Assembly: GCF_000308375.1 (NCBI RefSeq)
Contig: NZ_BAFQ01000203.1
Span: 1 to 51,112 of the forward strand
Length of the DNA stretch: 51,112 bases
Direction of reading: 5' to 3'
Source of the DNA: Nocardia aobensis NBRC 100429
Lineage (GTDB): Bacteria; Actinomycetota; Actinomycetes; Mycobacteriales; Mycobacteriaceae
Part shown: positions 23,896-34,241 of the stretch, in pieces
How positions within the stretch are numbered: position 1 is the first letter of the stretch
Layout of the letters: every line of letters starts with the position of its first letter
Position numbers and translations under genes: made by a program
Notes under the pieces: generated by a model
What the model saw: the letters and a program-made list of their open reading frames with translations, nothing else
What the model was told of the DNA's origin: nothing
The model's database searches: none

Positions 23896-25235
23896 TGAGC
23901 GATCGCCGCATCGGCGGCCGCGCTGAACCGGTTCTCCGGACGCGCCAATCCGTAGTGCCCGCGCAAGGTGGTCGCCTCGTATTCGGTCCGGAACAGGCCG
24001 CGCTCCTGCAGGATCGGCACCACCTCGTCCACGAACCTCTCCAGCCCGGAGGGCAGGGCGGCCGGCATCACGTTGAATCCGTCGGCGGCGCCGTCGGTGA
24101 ACCATTCCTGGATGGTGTCGGCGACCTGTTCCGCGGTGCCCGCGAAGGTCCGGTGCCCGCGACCACCGCCGAGGCGCGCGATCAGCTGGCGCACCGTGAG
24201 TCGTTCGCGGCGAGCGAGGTTGACGATCAGCGTGAACCGGCTCTTCGCCCCCTGGATCTCGTCCTCGGTCGGCAGATCCGCGGGCAGTTCGCTGTCCAGA
24301 TCCAGCGCGTCCACCGGCAGCTTGAACCGCTCCGCGAGGGTGCGGCGCTGATATTCCGGCTGGATGAGGCGGGTCAGCTCGTCGTCGAGTTCCCGTGCGT
24401 GCGCTTCGGTGTCGCCGATCACCGGGACGATGCCCGGCAGGATCTTGACGGTGCCGGGGTCACGTCCGAGCCGACGCGCCCGCTCCTTCAGATCGGCGTA
24501 GAACTGCTTGCCGTCCTCGAGGGTCTGCTGCGCGGTGAAGACCGCCTCGGCGTAGCGGGCGGCGAACCCCTTACCGTCCTCCGACGAACCAGCCTGCACC
24601 AGAACGGGATACCCCTGCGGCGACCGCGGCACATTGAGCGGTCCCGCCACCCGGAAGAACTCGCCGATATGGTTGATCTCGCGCACCTTGTCCGGGTCGG
24701 AGTGGATGCCGAGTTCCTTGTCGCCGATGAAGGCGTCGTCGTCCCAGCTGTCCCAGAGTTTGGTCGCCACGTCGACGAATTCGGCGGCCTTCTCGTAGCG
24801 CAGCCGATGATCGGGAACGTCGTCGAGGCCGAAGTTGCGGGCCGCGTCGGCACCGGCGGTGGTGACGATATTCCAGCCCACCCGGCCGCCGGACACCCAG
24901 TCCACCGAGGCGAAGCGCCGCGCCAGGTTGTAGGGGTCGTTGTAGCTGGTCGACGCCGTGGCGATGAGGCCGATGCGGCGGGTGCGCAAAGCGATCGCGG
25001 TCAGCAGAATCGTCGGCTCCAGCTTGCCGACCGGCCGGCGGCCGGGATCACCCTGCAACACCGGCGAATCCGCGAAGAAGATCGAGTCGAACAGGCCCCG
25101 CTCGGCCGTTTCCGCCAGATGGATGTAGTGCTCGATATCCAAGTGCGCCAACGGGTCCGATTCCGGCAGCCGCCACGACGCCTCGTGGTGGCCGGTCGAC
25201 ATCAGGAATGCGTTCAGATGCAGAGTTCTGCTCAT
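23892..25235 (-). CDS. LLM class flavin monooxygenase (NtaA/SnaA/DszA type)
   Basis: A 447-residue two-component FMN-dependent monooxygenase. Family features are NAFLMSTGHHEASWRLPESD at the N-terminus, HYIHLAETAERGLFDSIFFADSP, STSYNDPYNLARRFASVDWVSGGR and a C-terminal GTAEQVADTIQEWFTDGAADGFNV. Relatives oxidise nitrilotriacetate, sulfones, sulfonates or dibenzothiophene sulfone, using FMNH2 from a separate reductase not seen here. It lies between an importer of the nitrate/sulfonate class and an exporter, with a 4-nt overlap into the exporter. This suggests uptake and oxidation of an organosulfur or similar compound; the substrate is inferred only from context. Confidence 0.9.
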   Translation of the reverse strand: MSRTLHLNAFLMSTGHHEASWRLPESDPLAHLDIEHYIHLAETAERGLFDSIFFADSPVLQGDPGRRPVGKLEPTILLTAIALRTRRIGLIATASTSYNDPYNLARRFASVDWVSGGRVGWNIVTTAGADAARNFGLDDVPDHRLRYEKAAEFVDVATKLWDSWDDDAFIGDKELGIHSDPDKVREINHIGEFFRVAGPLNVPRSPQGYPVLVQAGSSEDGKGFAARYAEAVFTAQQTLEDGKQFYADLKERARRLGRDPGTVKILPGIVPVIGDTEAHARELDDELTRLIQPEYQRRTLAERFKLPVDALDLDSELPADLPTEDEIQGAKSRFTLIVNLARRERLTVRQLIARLGGGRGHRTFAGTAEQVADTIQEWFTDGAADGFNVMPAALPSGLERFVDEVVPILQERGLFRTEYEATTLRGHYGLARPENRFSAAADAAIAQ

Positions 25236-25274
25236 CGGTGGTCGAAAGTCTTTCCGGTAGTGGATGATCGGCGC

Positions 25275-26015
25275 TCAGGCCGCGATCGGATCGGCGCCCA
25301 GCGCGCTCAGCAGCGAGCGTCGGATCCGCTGGAACTGCGGTTGCGCCGGATCGCGCGGGCCGTCGATATCGATATCGATATCGACGTCGATGCGCCCGCG
25401 GTCCAGAATCAGCACCCGCTGTGCGAGGGTGATGGCCTCGTCGACGTCGTGAGTCACCAGCAGCACGGTCGGGCGATGAGCCGCGACGAGGCGGCGCAGC
25501 AGGGCGTGCATGCGGATGCGGGTCAGCGCGTCCAGGGCGCCGAAGGGTTCGTCGGCCAGCAACAGTTCCGGCTCGCCCACCAGGGCGCGAGCCAGCGCGG
25601 CACGCTGCTGCTCGCCGCCGGAAAGCTCTCCCGGCCACGCTTTTTCGCGTCCGGCGAGACCGACCTCGCCGAGCAGCGTGGAGGCCGCGGCCCGGCGGGA
25701 ACGGGGCTGACCGTAGAGGACGTTGGGCAGCACCCGCTTCCACGGCAGCAGCCGGGAGTCCTGGAACACCATGGACGTCCGGTCCGGCACCCGTAACAGG
25801 CCGTCGCCCGCCACACCGTGATCGATACCGGCCAGTGCCCGCAGCAGCGTGGACTTGCCGGATCCGCTCTTGCCCAGCAGCGCCACGAACTGGCCCTCGG
25901 GGATGGTCAGATCGACGTTGTCGAGTACGGCTCGGCCGCCGAATCTGCGGGTCAGCCCGTCCAGTTGCACACCCGCACCGGGGTCGGGGGTCAGTCCGCC
26001 AGTGTTTGCCGCCAC
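25275..26015 (-). CDS. ABC importer ATP-binding protein (SsuB/TauB type)
   Basis: A 246-residue ATPase: Walker A LLGKSGSGKSTLLRALAG, Q-loop MVFQDSRLLPWKRVLPN, signature LSGGEQQRAALARAL, Walker B LLLADEPFGALDA and switch His in LLVTHDVDEA. These match the nitrate/sulfonate/taurine importer class. GTG 26015 is preceded by GAAAGG and overlaps the permease end by 25 nt, indicating coupling. Near the C-terminus a run of alternating Asp and Ile (VDIDIDIDIDG) is encoded by TCGATA repeats, an unusual insertion next to the usual RPR-type tail. Confidence 0.9.
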   Translation of the reverse strand: MAANTGGLTPDPGAGVQLDGLTRRFGGRAVLDNVDLTIPEGQFVALLGKSGSGKSTLLRALAGIDHGVAGDGLLRVPDRTSMVFQDSRLLPWKRVLPNVLYGQPRSRRAAASTLLGEVGLAGREKAWPGELSGGEQQRAALARALVGEPELLLADEPFGALDALTRIRMHALLRRLVAAHRPTVLLVTHDVDEAITLAQRVLILDRGRIDVDIDIDIDGPRDPAQPQFQRIRRSLLSALGADPIAA

Positions 26016-26845
26016 GACAGCACCTTTCGCTCCAGGATCCGGATTCCGGAATCGCATGCCAGGCCGAAAATTCCGTAGACGGCGAGCGCGACGAGGATGA
26101 CGTCGGCCTGGCCGTAGTTCTGGGCGTCCTGCATCATCTTTCCCAGACCGTCGGTCGCGTTGACCGACTCGACCACCACCAGCACCAGCCACGACGTATT
26201 CACCGCGAGCCGCAATCCGAGGAAGAAGCCCGGCAGCGATCCGGGAATCACCACCTGCCGGATGAAGTCGAAGCGGGAAACGCCCTGGATCTCCGACAGT
26301 TCGACGAGCCGCCGGTCGATACCGGTCAGTGCGGAATGCGCGGGCACGTAGAGGGTCACCGCGGCGGCGAGCATGATCAGCACGATCTTGAAGCCGTTGC
26401 CGATACCGAGCCAGAGAATCATCAGCGGAACCAGGCCCAGCGTGGGAATCGAGCGTTTGAGCTGAACCACGCCGTCCACCAACGAATCTCCGACCCGGGA
26501 CAGGCCGGCGATCAGCGCGAGGGTGGTGCCGATCAGAATGCCCAGGAACACCCCGGTGGCCACGCGCTGCATGGACACCGCGATGTTGGTGAGCAGTTGA
26601 CCGTCGGTGAGCAAGTCCCACCCGGTCGTCACCACCGTCCACGGGGCGGACAATTTGCGCGGATCGAGCAGGCCGAGATAGGCCCCCGCCGACCAGGCGG
26701 CGAGCAGCAGAACCACACCGAGTAACCGCGCGAACGGGATCTGCCGGCGCAGGCCGAGGCGGCGGCGCGCGGGCCGGGCGGTGAAGCCCGCGGCGACGGC
26801 GGGACGCGCGCCGAGAGCGGGAAGATGTGCGGAGACGACGGTCAT
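25991..26845 (-). CDS. ABC importer permease (SsuC/TauC type)
   Basis: A 284-residue permease with about six membrane helices. The cytoplasmic coupling loop (EAA-like) reads ELSEIQGVSRFDFIRQVVIPGSLPGFFLGLRLA, characteristic of nitrate/sulfonate/taurine importers. The N-terminal 30 residues are cytoplasmic and basic. ATG 26845 follows the stop of the substrate-binding protein gene by 4 nt, and the ATPase gene overlaps its 3' end, forming a standard importer operon. Confidence 0.9.
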   Translation of the reverse strand: MTVVSAHLPALGARPAVAAGFTARPARRRLGLRRQIPFARLLGVVLLLAAWSAGAYLGLLDPRKLSAPWTVVTTGWDLLTDGQLLTNIAVSMQRVATGVFLGILIGTTLALIAGLSRVGDSLVDGVVQLKRSIPTLGLVPLMILWLGIGNGFKIVLIMLAAAVTLYVPAHSALTGIDRRLVELSEIQGVSRFDFIRQVVIPGSLPGFFLGLRLAVNTSWLVLVVVESVNATDGLGKMMQDAQNYGQADVILVALAVYGIFGLACDSGIRILERKVLSWRQTLAD

Positions 26846-26849
26846 CGGG

Positions 26850-27935
26850 TCACCCCTGTGCCTTGGTGCGATATTGCGGAGCCACCGCGTCGGCGGCGAT
26901 CTTCTCGAATCGCCGATCGAACAACTGATGGGCGTCGAAGGATTTCCCGAAGGCACCCGAGGAGGTGATCAAGTCGATCGTCTGCTGTTCCCAGTCGATC
27001 GACTTGTCCCAGTTATCCGGGAAGTACGGCCGTTCGGTCGTGGCCATGATGCGGCGGCCGTCGGCCTCGCTCACGCCCTGATTCTTGACGTAGTAGTCGG
27101 CGATCCACCGGTCCTGGTTCTCCCATTCCCAGACCTTCGCCCGCGCCCAGAATTTGACGAATTCCGTGACGGCCGCCAGCTTTCCGTCGTCGGCCAGCAC
27201 CGAGGTCGGCGCCCACAGAATGCTCAAGGCGTCGACCGCGTCGGATTGCACGGTGCCGGCGCCCTCGGATCGATACTGAGCGAGGTATTTCGTCAGCGAC
27301 GGCTCGGCCAGCGGCGCCACATCGACCTGTTTGCCCTGCAGCGCGGTGAGGAATTGCGGGCTGTTGAGCTGAACGAGGGTGACGTCGGAGGTTGTGAGCC
27401 CGGCCTGCTGCAAGGTCCGCAGCACCACACCACCCTGCGCTTGCCCGGGCGAGAAGGCGATCTTCTTACCGCGCAGGTCCTGCAGGCTGTGGATACCGCT
27501 GCCCGGGGCGGTGGCCAGGCCGTAGTTCGGGGTGCTGCGCCACAGCACGGCGACGATGCGGGTGTCGAGGCCCTGTGCGTGGGCTTGGATGGACGGGATT
27601 CCGGCGTTACTGGCCAACTCCACCGCGCCGCCCTTGAAGGCCTGGATCACATCCGGGCCGGCGGAGACATTCGGCCAGTCGGGCACGGTGAAGGGCAACT
27701 TGTCGATCTGGCCGCTACTGGTCAGGGCGACCTTCATATCGGTCGCCGAGATCTTCAGCGAGGTGCCCGGCGGCACGCTGGTCGGTAGCGGTTTGCTGAA
27801 GTCGGCGGACCCTCCGGAGGCCGCACAGGCCGACGAGGCACAGGCGGCGACCAGCACCACGAACGACGCCGCGCCGACCCTGCGGGTGAGGCGCATCCTA
27901 CGCGTAGACGGTCGCGCTTCGATGAGCTTTCTCAT
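26850..27935 (-). CDS. ABC importer substrate-binding lipoprotein (SsuA-like)
   Basis: A 361-residue solute-binding protein with a basic N-terminus, hydrophobic stretch and lipobox (FVVLVAAC, with a second possible Cys at SSAC). The mature part has NMT1/SsuA features: KVALTSSGQIDKLPFTVPDWPNV, VIQAFKGGAVELASNAGIPSIQAHAQG, LRGKKIAFSPGQAQG and LVQLNSPQFLTALQGKQVDVAPLAEP. It would capture sulfonate-like or related anions outside the cell. It is the first gene of the importer/monooxygenase/exporter operon; an in-frame ATG at residue 14 is an alternative start. Confidence 0.9.
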   Translation of the reverse strand: MRKLIEARPSTRRMRLTRRVGAASFVVLVAACASSACAASGGSADFSKPLPTSVPPGTSLKISATDMKVALTSSGQIDKLPFTVPDWPNVSAGPDVIQAFKGGAVELASNAGIPSIQAHAQGLDTRIVAVLWRSTPNYGLATAPGSGIHSLQDLRGKKIAFSPGQAQGGVVLRTLQQAGLTTSDVTLVQLNSPQFLTALQGKQVDVAPLAEPSLTKYLAQYRSEGAGTVQSDAVDALSILWAPTSVLADDGKLAAVTEFVKFWARAKVWEWENQDRWIADYYVKNQGVSEADGRRIMATTERPYFPDNWDKSIDWEQQTIDLITSSGAFGKSFDAHQLFDRRFEKIAADAVAPQYRTKAQG

Positions 27936-27988
27936 CTATCGATCGTCGCGAATTATGTTGCGGCCCACAATATTCGGTCTACTTAAAA
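27936..27988. promoter_or_regulatory. AT-rich operator/promoter region of the importer operon
   Basis: This 53-bp gap is strongly AT-rich relative to its surroundings. It contains an imperfect palindrome at 27950-27975: GAATTATGTTG, GCGGCC core, CACAATATTC. A regulator such as the upstream ROK protein could bind here and control the importer operon on the minus strand. Confidence 0.4.
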
Positions 27989-29200
27989 TTAACGAGACTC
28001 GAACTGCGGTGATTCGAACCGCGGCGCGGGCTCCTCCTTCCGGTGGGCGCCGAAGCCCTCCGCCGCGACGGCGAGCGGGTCGGCGTAGAGGCGATGCAGC
28101 AACACCGCCGCGGCGGCGGTCTCCAGCGAGCGGTCGGGAAACGAGGTGCCGATGATGCGGTGCCGCGCGGAACGCACCTGCGCTCGCGCGGCGATCGCGT
28201 CGAAATAGGTGGCGCGCACCGCCGGCAGGCCGGTGAAGGCCCGGTCGGTGATGATCAGCGTCTCCGGATTCAGCACATCGAGCAGCGCGGCGGCCACGGC
28301 GGCGAGTCCGCGCGCCCGATCCTCGAACAGGGCATGGGCCCGCGGATCGGTTTCGGCGGCGGCGATGAGCGCCGGAATCGTGGGCTCCGCGACAATCCCC
28401 GAACCGGCCGCGCGCCTTTCGAGCGAGCGGTCGGAATAGGTGTCGAGCGGGCCCGGGCCACCCGGACCGAGGTCGGACGCAACGAGCGTGGCCAGCGAGC
28501 CGGCCGAGGAACCGGGGCCGTAGTGGACGCGCCCGTCGACGGCGAAGGCCGCATCGATCACATTGCCGACGAACAGCACGGCGGCCGAGGCGTCGAAATC
28601 CAATGCGCCGAACAGTTGTTCCGCGTGCACCATCGCGCGGGCGTGGCTGTCGAGTTCCACCGGCAGGCCGGTGAGCTGCACCAGCACGTCCCGGACGAGC
28701 GTGTCCTCGAGGCGCAGCAGCGGGTGCGAGAGCACCACGCCGGCTTCCGGATCGACCCAGCCGCCGGTGGCGACCCCGACCCCGGACAAGCGGGTGTCGT
28801 CCGGAAGGTCGCGGCGCAGCGCGGCGAGTGCGGCGGCCGCGTCGGCGACCAGATCCGCTCCCTCGAGCGTGCGGTGCGGAATCAGCGCACTCGAGACGAG
28901 CGTACCGGCGATGTCGACCACCGCCACCCGGGTCTGGGTAGCCGCGAAATGGATGGCCGCCACCGCATTCCGGCGATCGAGCTCCAGCGGCGAATGCGGC
29001 CGGCCCACCCGCTGCGAGCGGTCCACCGGAGGCGATTCGCGGAGCAGACCGGCCTCGAGCAGCGCGCGGGTCTGACTCGTCACCGTCGCCGGGGACAGTC
29101 CCGCGTGGGCGGCGACCACCGAACGCGATGCGCCACCCAATGCCAAGATCGCGCGAAGTACCGCGCCCGCGGCCGTCGGCCACCCTCTCGCCGGTCTCAT
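27989..29200 (-). CDS. ROK family transcriptional regulator
   Basis: A 403-residue regulator. An N-terminal winged helix at about 10-65 (AILALGGASRSVVAAHAGLS, PATVTSQTRALLEAGLL) is followed by a ROK/sugar-kinase-fold domain (VAVVDIAGTLVSSALIPHRT, SGVGVATGGWVDPEAGVVL, DSHARAMVHAEQLFG, LNPETLIITD). The protein has no Cys, so the zinc-binding CxCGxxGCxE motif of classical ROK proteins is absent. It is encoded 53 bp upstream of the importer operon on the same strand, so it may control that operon, or be co-transcribed with it. The ligand is unknown. Confidence 0.88.
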   Translation of the reverse strand: MRPARGWPTAAGAVLRAILALGGASRSVVAAHAGLSPATVTSQTRALLEAGLLRESPPVDRSQRVGRPHSPLELDRRNAVAAIHFAATQTRVAVVDIAGTLVSSALIPHRTLEGADLVADAAAALAALRRDLPDDTRLSGVGVATGGWVDPEAGVVLSHPLLRLEDTLVRDVLVQLTGLPVELDSHARAMVHAEQLFGALDFDASAAVLFVGNVIDAAFAVDGRVHYGPGSSAGSLATLVASDLGPGGPGPLDTYSDRSLERRAAGSGIVAEPTIPALIAAAETDPRAHALFEDRARGLAAVAAALLDVLNPETLIITDRAFTGLPAVRATYFDAIAARAQVRSARHRIIGTSFPDRSLETAAAAVLLHRLYADPLAVAAEGFGAHRKEEPAPRFESPQFESR

Positions 29201-29537
29201 AGGCCTCGGTCCCGTCTGGTCCCCATACGTCTCCGGCCGACCCTACGAGACCGGGCGAGGTTCGGCACCGTTCCGCATCAGCGTGATCCGAACTCGGGCA
29301 AATCGGCCGGTCGGCGCGGTGGGATGCCATTGTAGAACCGTCCGGAATTTCTTTGCCGAGAAAAATAAATAACGCGGATATTTGAAATCACGGCGACGGC
29401 AACAAGTGCGGCGGAAGAGGTTTCGAAATTATCATCGGAACCGTCGTGGGGATCGGAAATCATTGCACCCCACGGTATCTCCCGCACCAATGGCGATTCT
29501 CGGCCGGGTGCATTCGAATGCGATGGAGTGTAGTGAA

Positions 29538-30524
29538 ATGACACTGGCTGTCGAAAAGAACGAAACGACCGAAGGTAATGACGGCGCCTTCACCGTGCAT
29601 CGGGTGGCCGGGCATATCGGCGCGGAAATCGGTGGACTGGATCTGAGCAAGCCCCTCGACGACGAGACCGTCGCGCGGCTGCGCCGCAAGCTGCTGAAGT
29701 ACAAGGTGCTGTTCTTCCGTAACCAGCACCTCGGCCACGCCCAGCAGATCGAGTTCGGCCGCCGCTTCGGCGAGCTCACCCACGCCCACCCGCACGAGGA
29801 CGCGCCGCCCAGCGACGCCCCGCAGATCCTGACCATCGACCCCCAGGTCTACGAGCGGCGCTACGGCTCGGCGCGACCGGACTCCCAGGAGCGCCAGTAC
29901 AGCTACTACAGCGGCTGGCACACCGATGTGACGGCCTCGGTGAACCCGCCGGCCATCTCCATCCTCCGCTCGGAGGTGGTTCCCGAATTCGGCGGCGACA
30001 CCACCTGGACGAATCTCGTTGCGGCATACGAGGGTCTGTCCGAGCCGCTGCGTGCGCTCGCCGACGGGCTCACCGCGGTGCACCGGTTCTCGGCGGGCCG
30101 CAAGTTCGACGACAACGAGGCCTACGCCCGCCGGATCAACGACAATCTGCTGATCTCGGAACATCCGGTGGTACGGGTGCATCCCGAAACCGGTGAGCGG
30201 GCACTGTTCGTCAACCCCGGCTTCACCGATCACATCTCCGGGCTGTCTCCCGTCGAGAGCGCCAAGATCCTGGACCTGTTCTTCGGCCACCTCAGCAGCC
30301 CCCGGTACACGGTCCGGTTCCGCTGGGACGCCAACAGCGTCGCCGTCTGGGACAACCGCTCGACCGCCCACCTCGGCCCCCAGGACCTCGGCCACCTCGA
30401 CGTGACCCGGACCCTGCACCGGGTGACCGTGGTCGGCGACCGTCCGGTGGGCCCGGACGGCTTCGTCTCGCAGATCATCGCGGGCGAGGAGTTCACCACC
30501 GAGGCCCACGTCAAGGTCTCCTGA
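29538..30524 (+). CDS. TauD/TfdA family Fe(II)/2-oxoglutarate dioxygenase
   Basis: A 328-residue dioxygenase. The iron-binding HxD is GWHTDVT, with the distal ligand probably in DNRSTAHLGPQDLG, and the 2-oxoglutarate Arg in DVTRTLHRVTVVGDRPVG. The N-terminal HIGAEIGGLDLSKPLDDETV and VLFFRNQHLGHAQQIEFGRRFGELT match the taurine dioxygenase/alkylsulfatase family. Such enzymes release sulfite or sulfate from taurine, sulfonates or sulfate esters. It faces away from the ROK gene and importer operon and may be part of the same sulfur-scavenging programme. ATG 29538 has a GGAG 8 nt upstream; ATG 29523 is possible. Confidence 0.9.
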   Translation: MTLAVEKNETTEGNDGAFTVHRVAGHIGAEIGGLDLSKPLDDETVARLRRKLLKYKVLFFRNQHLGHAQQIEFGRRFGELTHAHPHEDAPPSDAPQILTIDPQVYERRYGSARPDSQERQYSYYSGWHTDVTASVNPPAISILRSEVVPEFGGDTTWTNLVAAYEGLSEPLRALADGLTAVHRFSAGRKFDDNEAYARRINDNLLISEHPVVRVHPETGERALFVNPGFTDHISGLSPVESAKILDLFFGHLSSPRYTVRFRWDANSVAVWDNRSTAHLGPQDLGHLDVTRTLHRVTVVGDRPVGPDGFVSQIIAGEEFTTEAHVKVS

Positions 30525-30530
30525 GGAATC

Positions 30531-30560
30531 GGCGGCCCACCCTCCGGAGGGTGGGCCGCC
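30531..30560. terminator. Perfect 30-bp palindrome, probable terminator
   Basis: GGCGGCCCACCCTCC is followed immediately by its exact reverse complement, 7 nt after the dioxygenase stop. It forms a very stable GC-rich stem without a T-tract, as is common for actinobacterial terminators. Confidence 0.75.
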
Positions 30561-30670
30561 GCACCCCCGCATCCCGGTGGATGTTTCGTGCGCCGTGGGC
30601 GGGTAGCCACCCCTTGACACCCGACCGACACCGACCGAGTCGGATTCCGTCGTACGAGGAGTGGTGACCG

Positions 30671-32131
<1,461 letters not shown>

Positions 32132-32153
32132 CCGTTCGAAGGAGGAGATGCGC

Positions 32154-33098
32154 ATGCGTGCAGCGGTGCTGCGGGAATTCGGTGGTCCGGAAGCACTCAC
32201 GGTTCAGGACGTCGATACACCAGTTCCGGGACCGGGTGAGGTGCTGGTGCGAGTCCGGGCGTCGAGCGCGAACCCGGTGGACGGGATCATCCGCCGGGGA
32301 CTGGCGAATCCGAACTTGCCGCTGCCCGCCGTGATCGGCAGCGATGTCGCCGGAGAGGTGGAACAGGTGGGCGACGGCGTCACCGACGTGGCGGTCGGCG
32401 ACGCCGTGTACTACACCTCGGAACTGGCCTCGGGCGGCGGCGCCTATGCCCAGTACCACGTGGCGGCCGCCGCGATCGTGGCGCCCAAACCCACCACCCT
32501 GTCGTTCGCGGAGGCCGCCGCGATTCCGCTGGCCGGCGGAACCGCGTGGGAGGCGATCGTGCGCCGGCTCGCCGTGCGCCCGGGACAGACGGTGCTGGTA
32601 CACGGCGGATCCGGCGGTGTCGGCACGTTCGCGGTGCAGTTCGCCCGCGCGGCCGGCGCCACCGTGCTGGCCACCGCGGGAGCCGATCATCAGGGGCTGC
32701 TGCGGGATCTCGGCGCGACCCCGATCGACTACAAGAGCGAGGACTTCGTCGAGGTCGCCCGTGCGCACACCGGCGGCGGCGGCGTCGACGCGGTACTCGA
32801 TACCGTGGGCGGTGAGAATGTCGGCCGCAGTTGCGCCGCCACCCGCGACGGCGGGCGCATCGCCACCATTCTGGGGCCGGAAGGCCGGCTCGACGATCTC
32901 TACCAGCGCAACCAGACGCTCTACGGCATCTTCCTCAGCCGCGAACGCCGTCGGCTCACCGAGATGACTCCGCTGTTCGAGCGCGGCCTGGTCCACCCGC
33001 GCATCGCGAAGATCATGCCGCTCGACGACATCGTCGCGGTCCACGAACAGCTGGACGAGGGGCACAACGCCGGCAAGCTCGTCATCGACGTACCGTGA
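32154..33098 (+). CDS. Zinc-independent NADPH:quinone reductase-like MDR protein
   Basis: A 314-residue medium-chain reductase. The N-terminal MRAAVLREFGGPEALTVQDVDTP and the cofactor loop VLVHGGSGGVGTFAVQFARAAGATVLATA are typical of quinone oxidoreductases; structural zinc Cys residues are absent. ATG 32154 is preferred because GGAGG lies 8 nt upstream; ATG 32148 is too close to it. The gene lies 22 nt after the aldehyde dehydrogenase gene and ends at a strong hairpin shared with the convergent LLM gene. Confidence 0.9.
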   Translation: MRAAVLREFGGPEALTVQDVDTPVPGPGEVLVRVRASSANPVDGIIRRGLANPNLPLPAVIGSDVAGEVEQVGDGVTDVAVGDAVYYTSELASGGGAYAQYHVAAAAIVAPKPTTLSFAEAAAIPLAGGTAWEAIVRRLAVRPGQTVLVHGGSGGVGTFAVQFARAAGATVLATAGADHQGLLRDLGATPIDYKSEDFVEVARAHTGGGGVDAVLDTVGGENVGRSCAATRDGGRIATILGPEGRLDDLYQRNQTLYGIFLSRERRRLTEMTPLFERGLVHPRIAKIMPLDDIVAVHEQLDEGHNAGKLVIDVP

Positions 33099-33107
33099 CG
33101 CCCTCAG

Positions 33108-33140
33108 CGCACGGCCTCGGCCGGTGCCGACAGCCGTGCG
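33108..33140. terminator. Bidirectional hairpin terminator
   Basis: CGCACGGC (33108-33115) pairs with GCCGTGCG (33133-33140), and inside it TCGGC pairs with GCCGA around a 4-nt loop. It lies between the convergent quinone reductase and LLM oxidoreductase genes. Confidence 0.75.
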
Positions 33141-33143
33141 TCC

Positions 33144-34037
33144 TCAGTTCTGACGCGGCAGCAGTTCGGTGACGAACCGGTCCACGAACTGCGCCGATAT
33201 CGTGCCGTCGGCCGGCACCACCACGAATTTGCTCAGTCCGGCCGCGAGATACCCGTCCACGAGCCGGTGCAGGTCCGCCCAGCTCCCGGCGATCACATCG
33301 CCCGGATCGGCACCCGGTCGCTGCGCGCCGATCCGTGCCGCCAGTTCGGCCGGGATGCCGTTCTCGGCGAGCAGCAGCGTGATGCCGAAGTGGTCGGCTT
33401 CGATCTCCCGGCCCGCCGCGGCCGCCGCCGCAGTGATCGCCGTGACTCCGGCCGCCGCCTCGTCCGGGGTCACGAAGCTGCCCAGCCAGCCGTCGCCGTA
33501 GCGGCCGATGCGGCGGAAGGCGCCCGGCGACCGACCACCCAGCCAGATGTCGAGCGGGCGGGCCGGCCGCTTTCCGACTGTCGCCGCGCGAACGGTGAAG
33601 TAGTCACCGTCGAAGTCCACATCGTCGGCGCGCAACACCGCTCGCAGCAGGCGCAGCGATTCGTCGAAGACGGCGCCGCGCGGCCCCGGCACCGGGAACA
33701 GTTCCTTCTCCCCCGGCCCCGCAGGCTGTAATCCGAACACCGGCAGCACCCGCTTCGGAGCCAGGGCGGCCAGGGACGCCAACTGCTTGGCGACGAGCAC
33801 GGGATGGCGCCCGGGCAGAATCGCGACCGAGGTACCGACCTTCAGACGGCTCGTGCGGGCCAGCGCGAACGCCATCCCCACCGTCGGATCGACGGCCGGG
33901 GCGAAGACCAGTTCGGAGAACCACAGCGAATCGACCCGCGCCGCCTCGAGCCGATCCACCAGGGCCGCCAGATCGTACGGATCGGCGGCCGAACCCGTAC
34001 CCACGCCGAACCGGATCTTCACCTCGCCATTGCTCAC
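33144..34037 (-). CDS. LLM class oxidoreductase (probably F420-dependent)
   Basis: A 297-residue luciferase-like protein: KIRFGVGTGSAADPYDLAALVDRLEAARVDSLWFSELVFAP, LARTSRLKVGTSVAILPGRHPVLVAKQLA, SLAALAPKRVLPVFGLQP and RPLDIWLGGRSPGAFRRIGRYGDGWLGSF. These are features of the TIGR03854-type F420-dependent branch; F420 is common in Nocardia and mycobacteria. The substrate is unknown. GTG 34037 is chosen because it closely precedes the first strand; GTG 34022 is an alternative, and the longer upstream frame is not conserved-looking. It converges with the quinone reductase gene. Confidence 0.85.
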   Translation of the reverse strand: MSNGEVKIRFGVGTGSAADPYDLAALVDRLEAARVDSLWFSELVFAPAVDPTVGMAFALARTSRLKVGTSVAILPGRHPVLVAKQLASLAALAPKRVLPVFGLQPAGPGEKELFPVPGPRGAVFDESLRLLRAVLRADDVDFDGDYFTVRAATVGKRPARPLDIWLGGRSPGAFRRIGRYGDGWLGSFVTPDEAAAGVTAITAAAAAAGREIEADHFGITLLLAENGIPAELAARIGAQRPGADPGDVIAGSWADLHRLVDGYLAAGLSKFVVVPADGTISAQFVDRFVTELLPRQN

Positions 34038-34241
34038 AACCCTGCACAACAGCCGCTGCCGGACCGATATTTCGGCCGCCAGTTGTGAACGATCGACGCG
34101 GGCCGTTCGCGCCACCCAGCGGTAGCCGGTGCCGGACCGCCCCCAACCACCGTGCGGGACGGTCGGATTGAACATGCCGATGACCCATCGTTGATGTTCA
34201 CCGACCTACGGAACGCGGAAATGACTGTGGCACTGCATGTT

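Noticed and set aside
28043..29335. 430-codon open frame on the plus strand
   Set aside because: It is antisense to the ROK regulator, whose homology is clear. The plus-strand translation has no family features.
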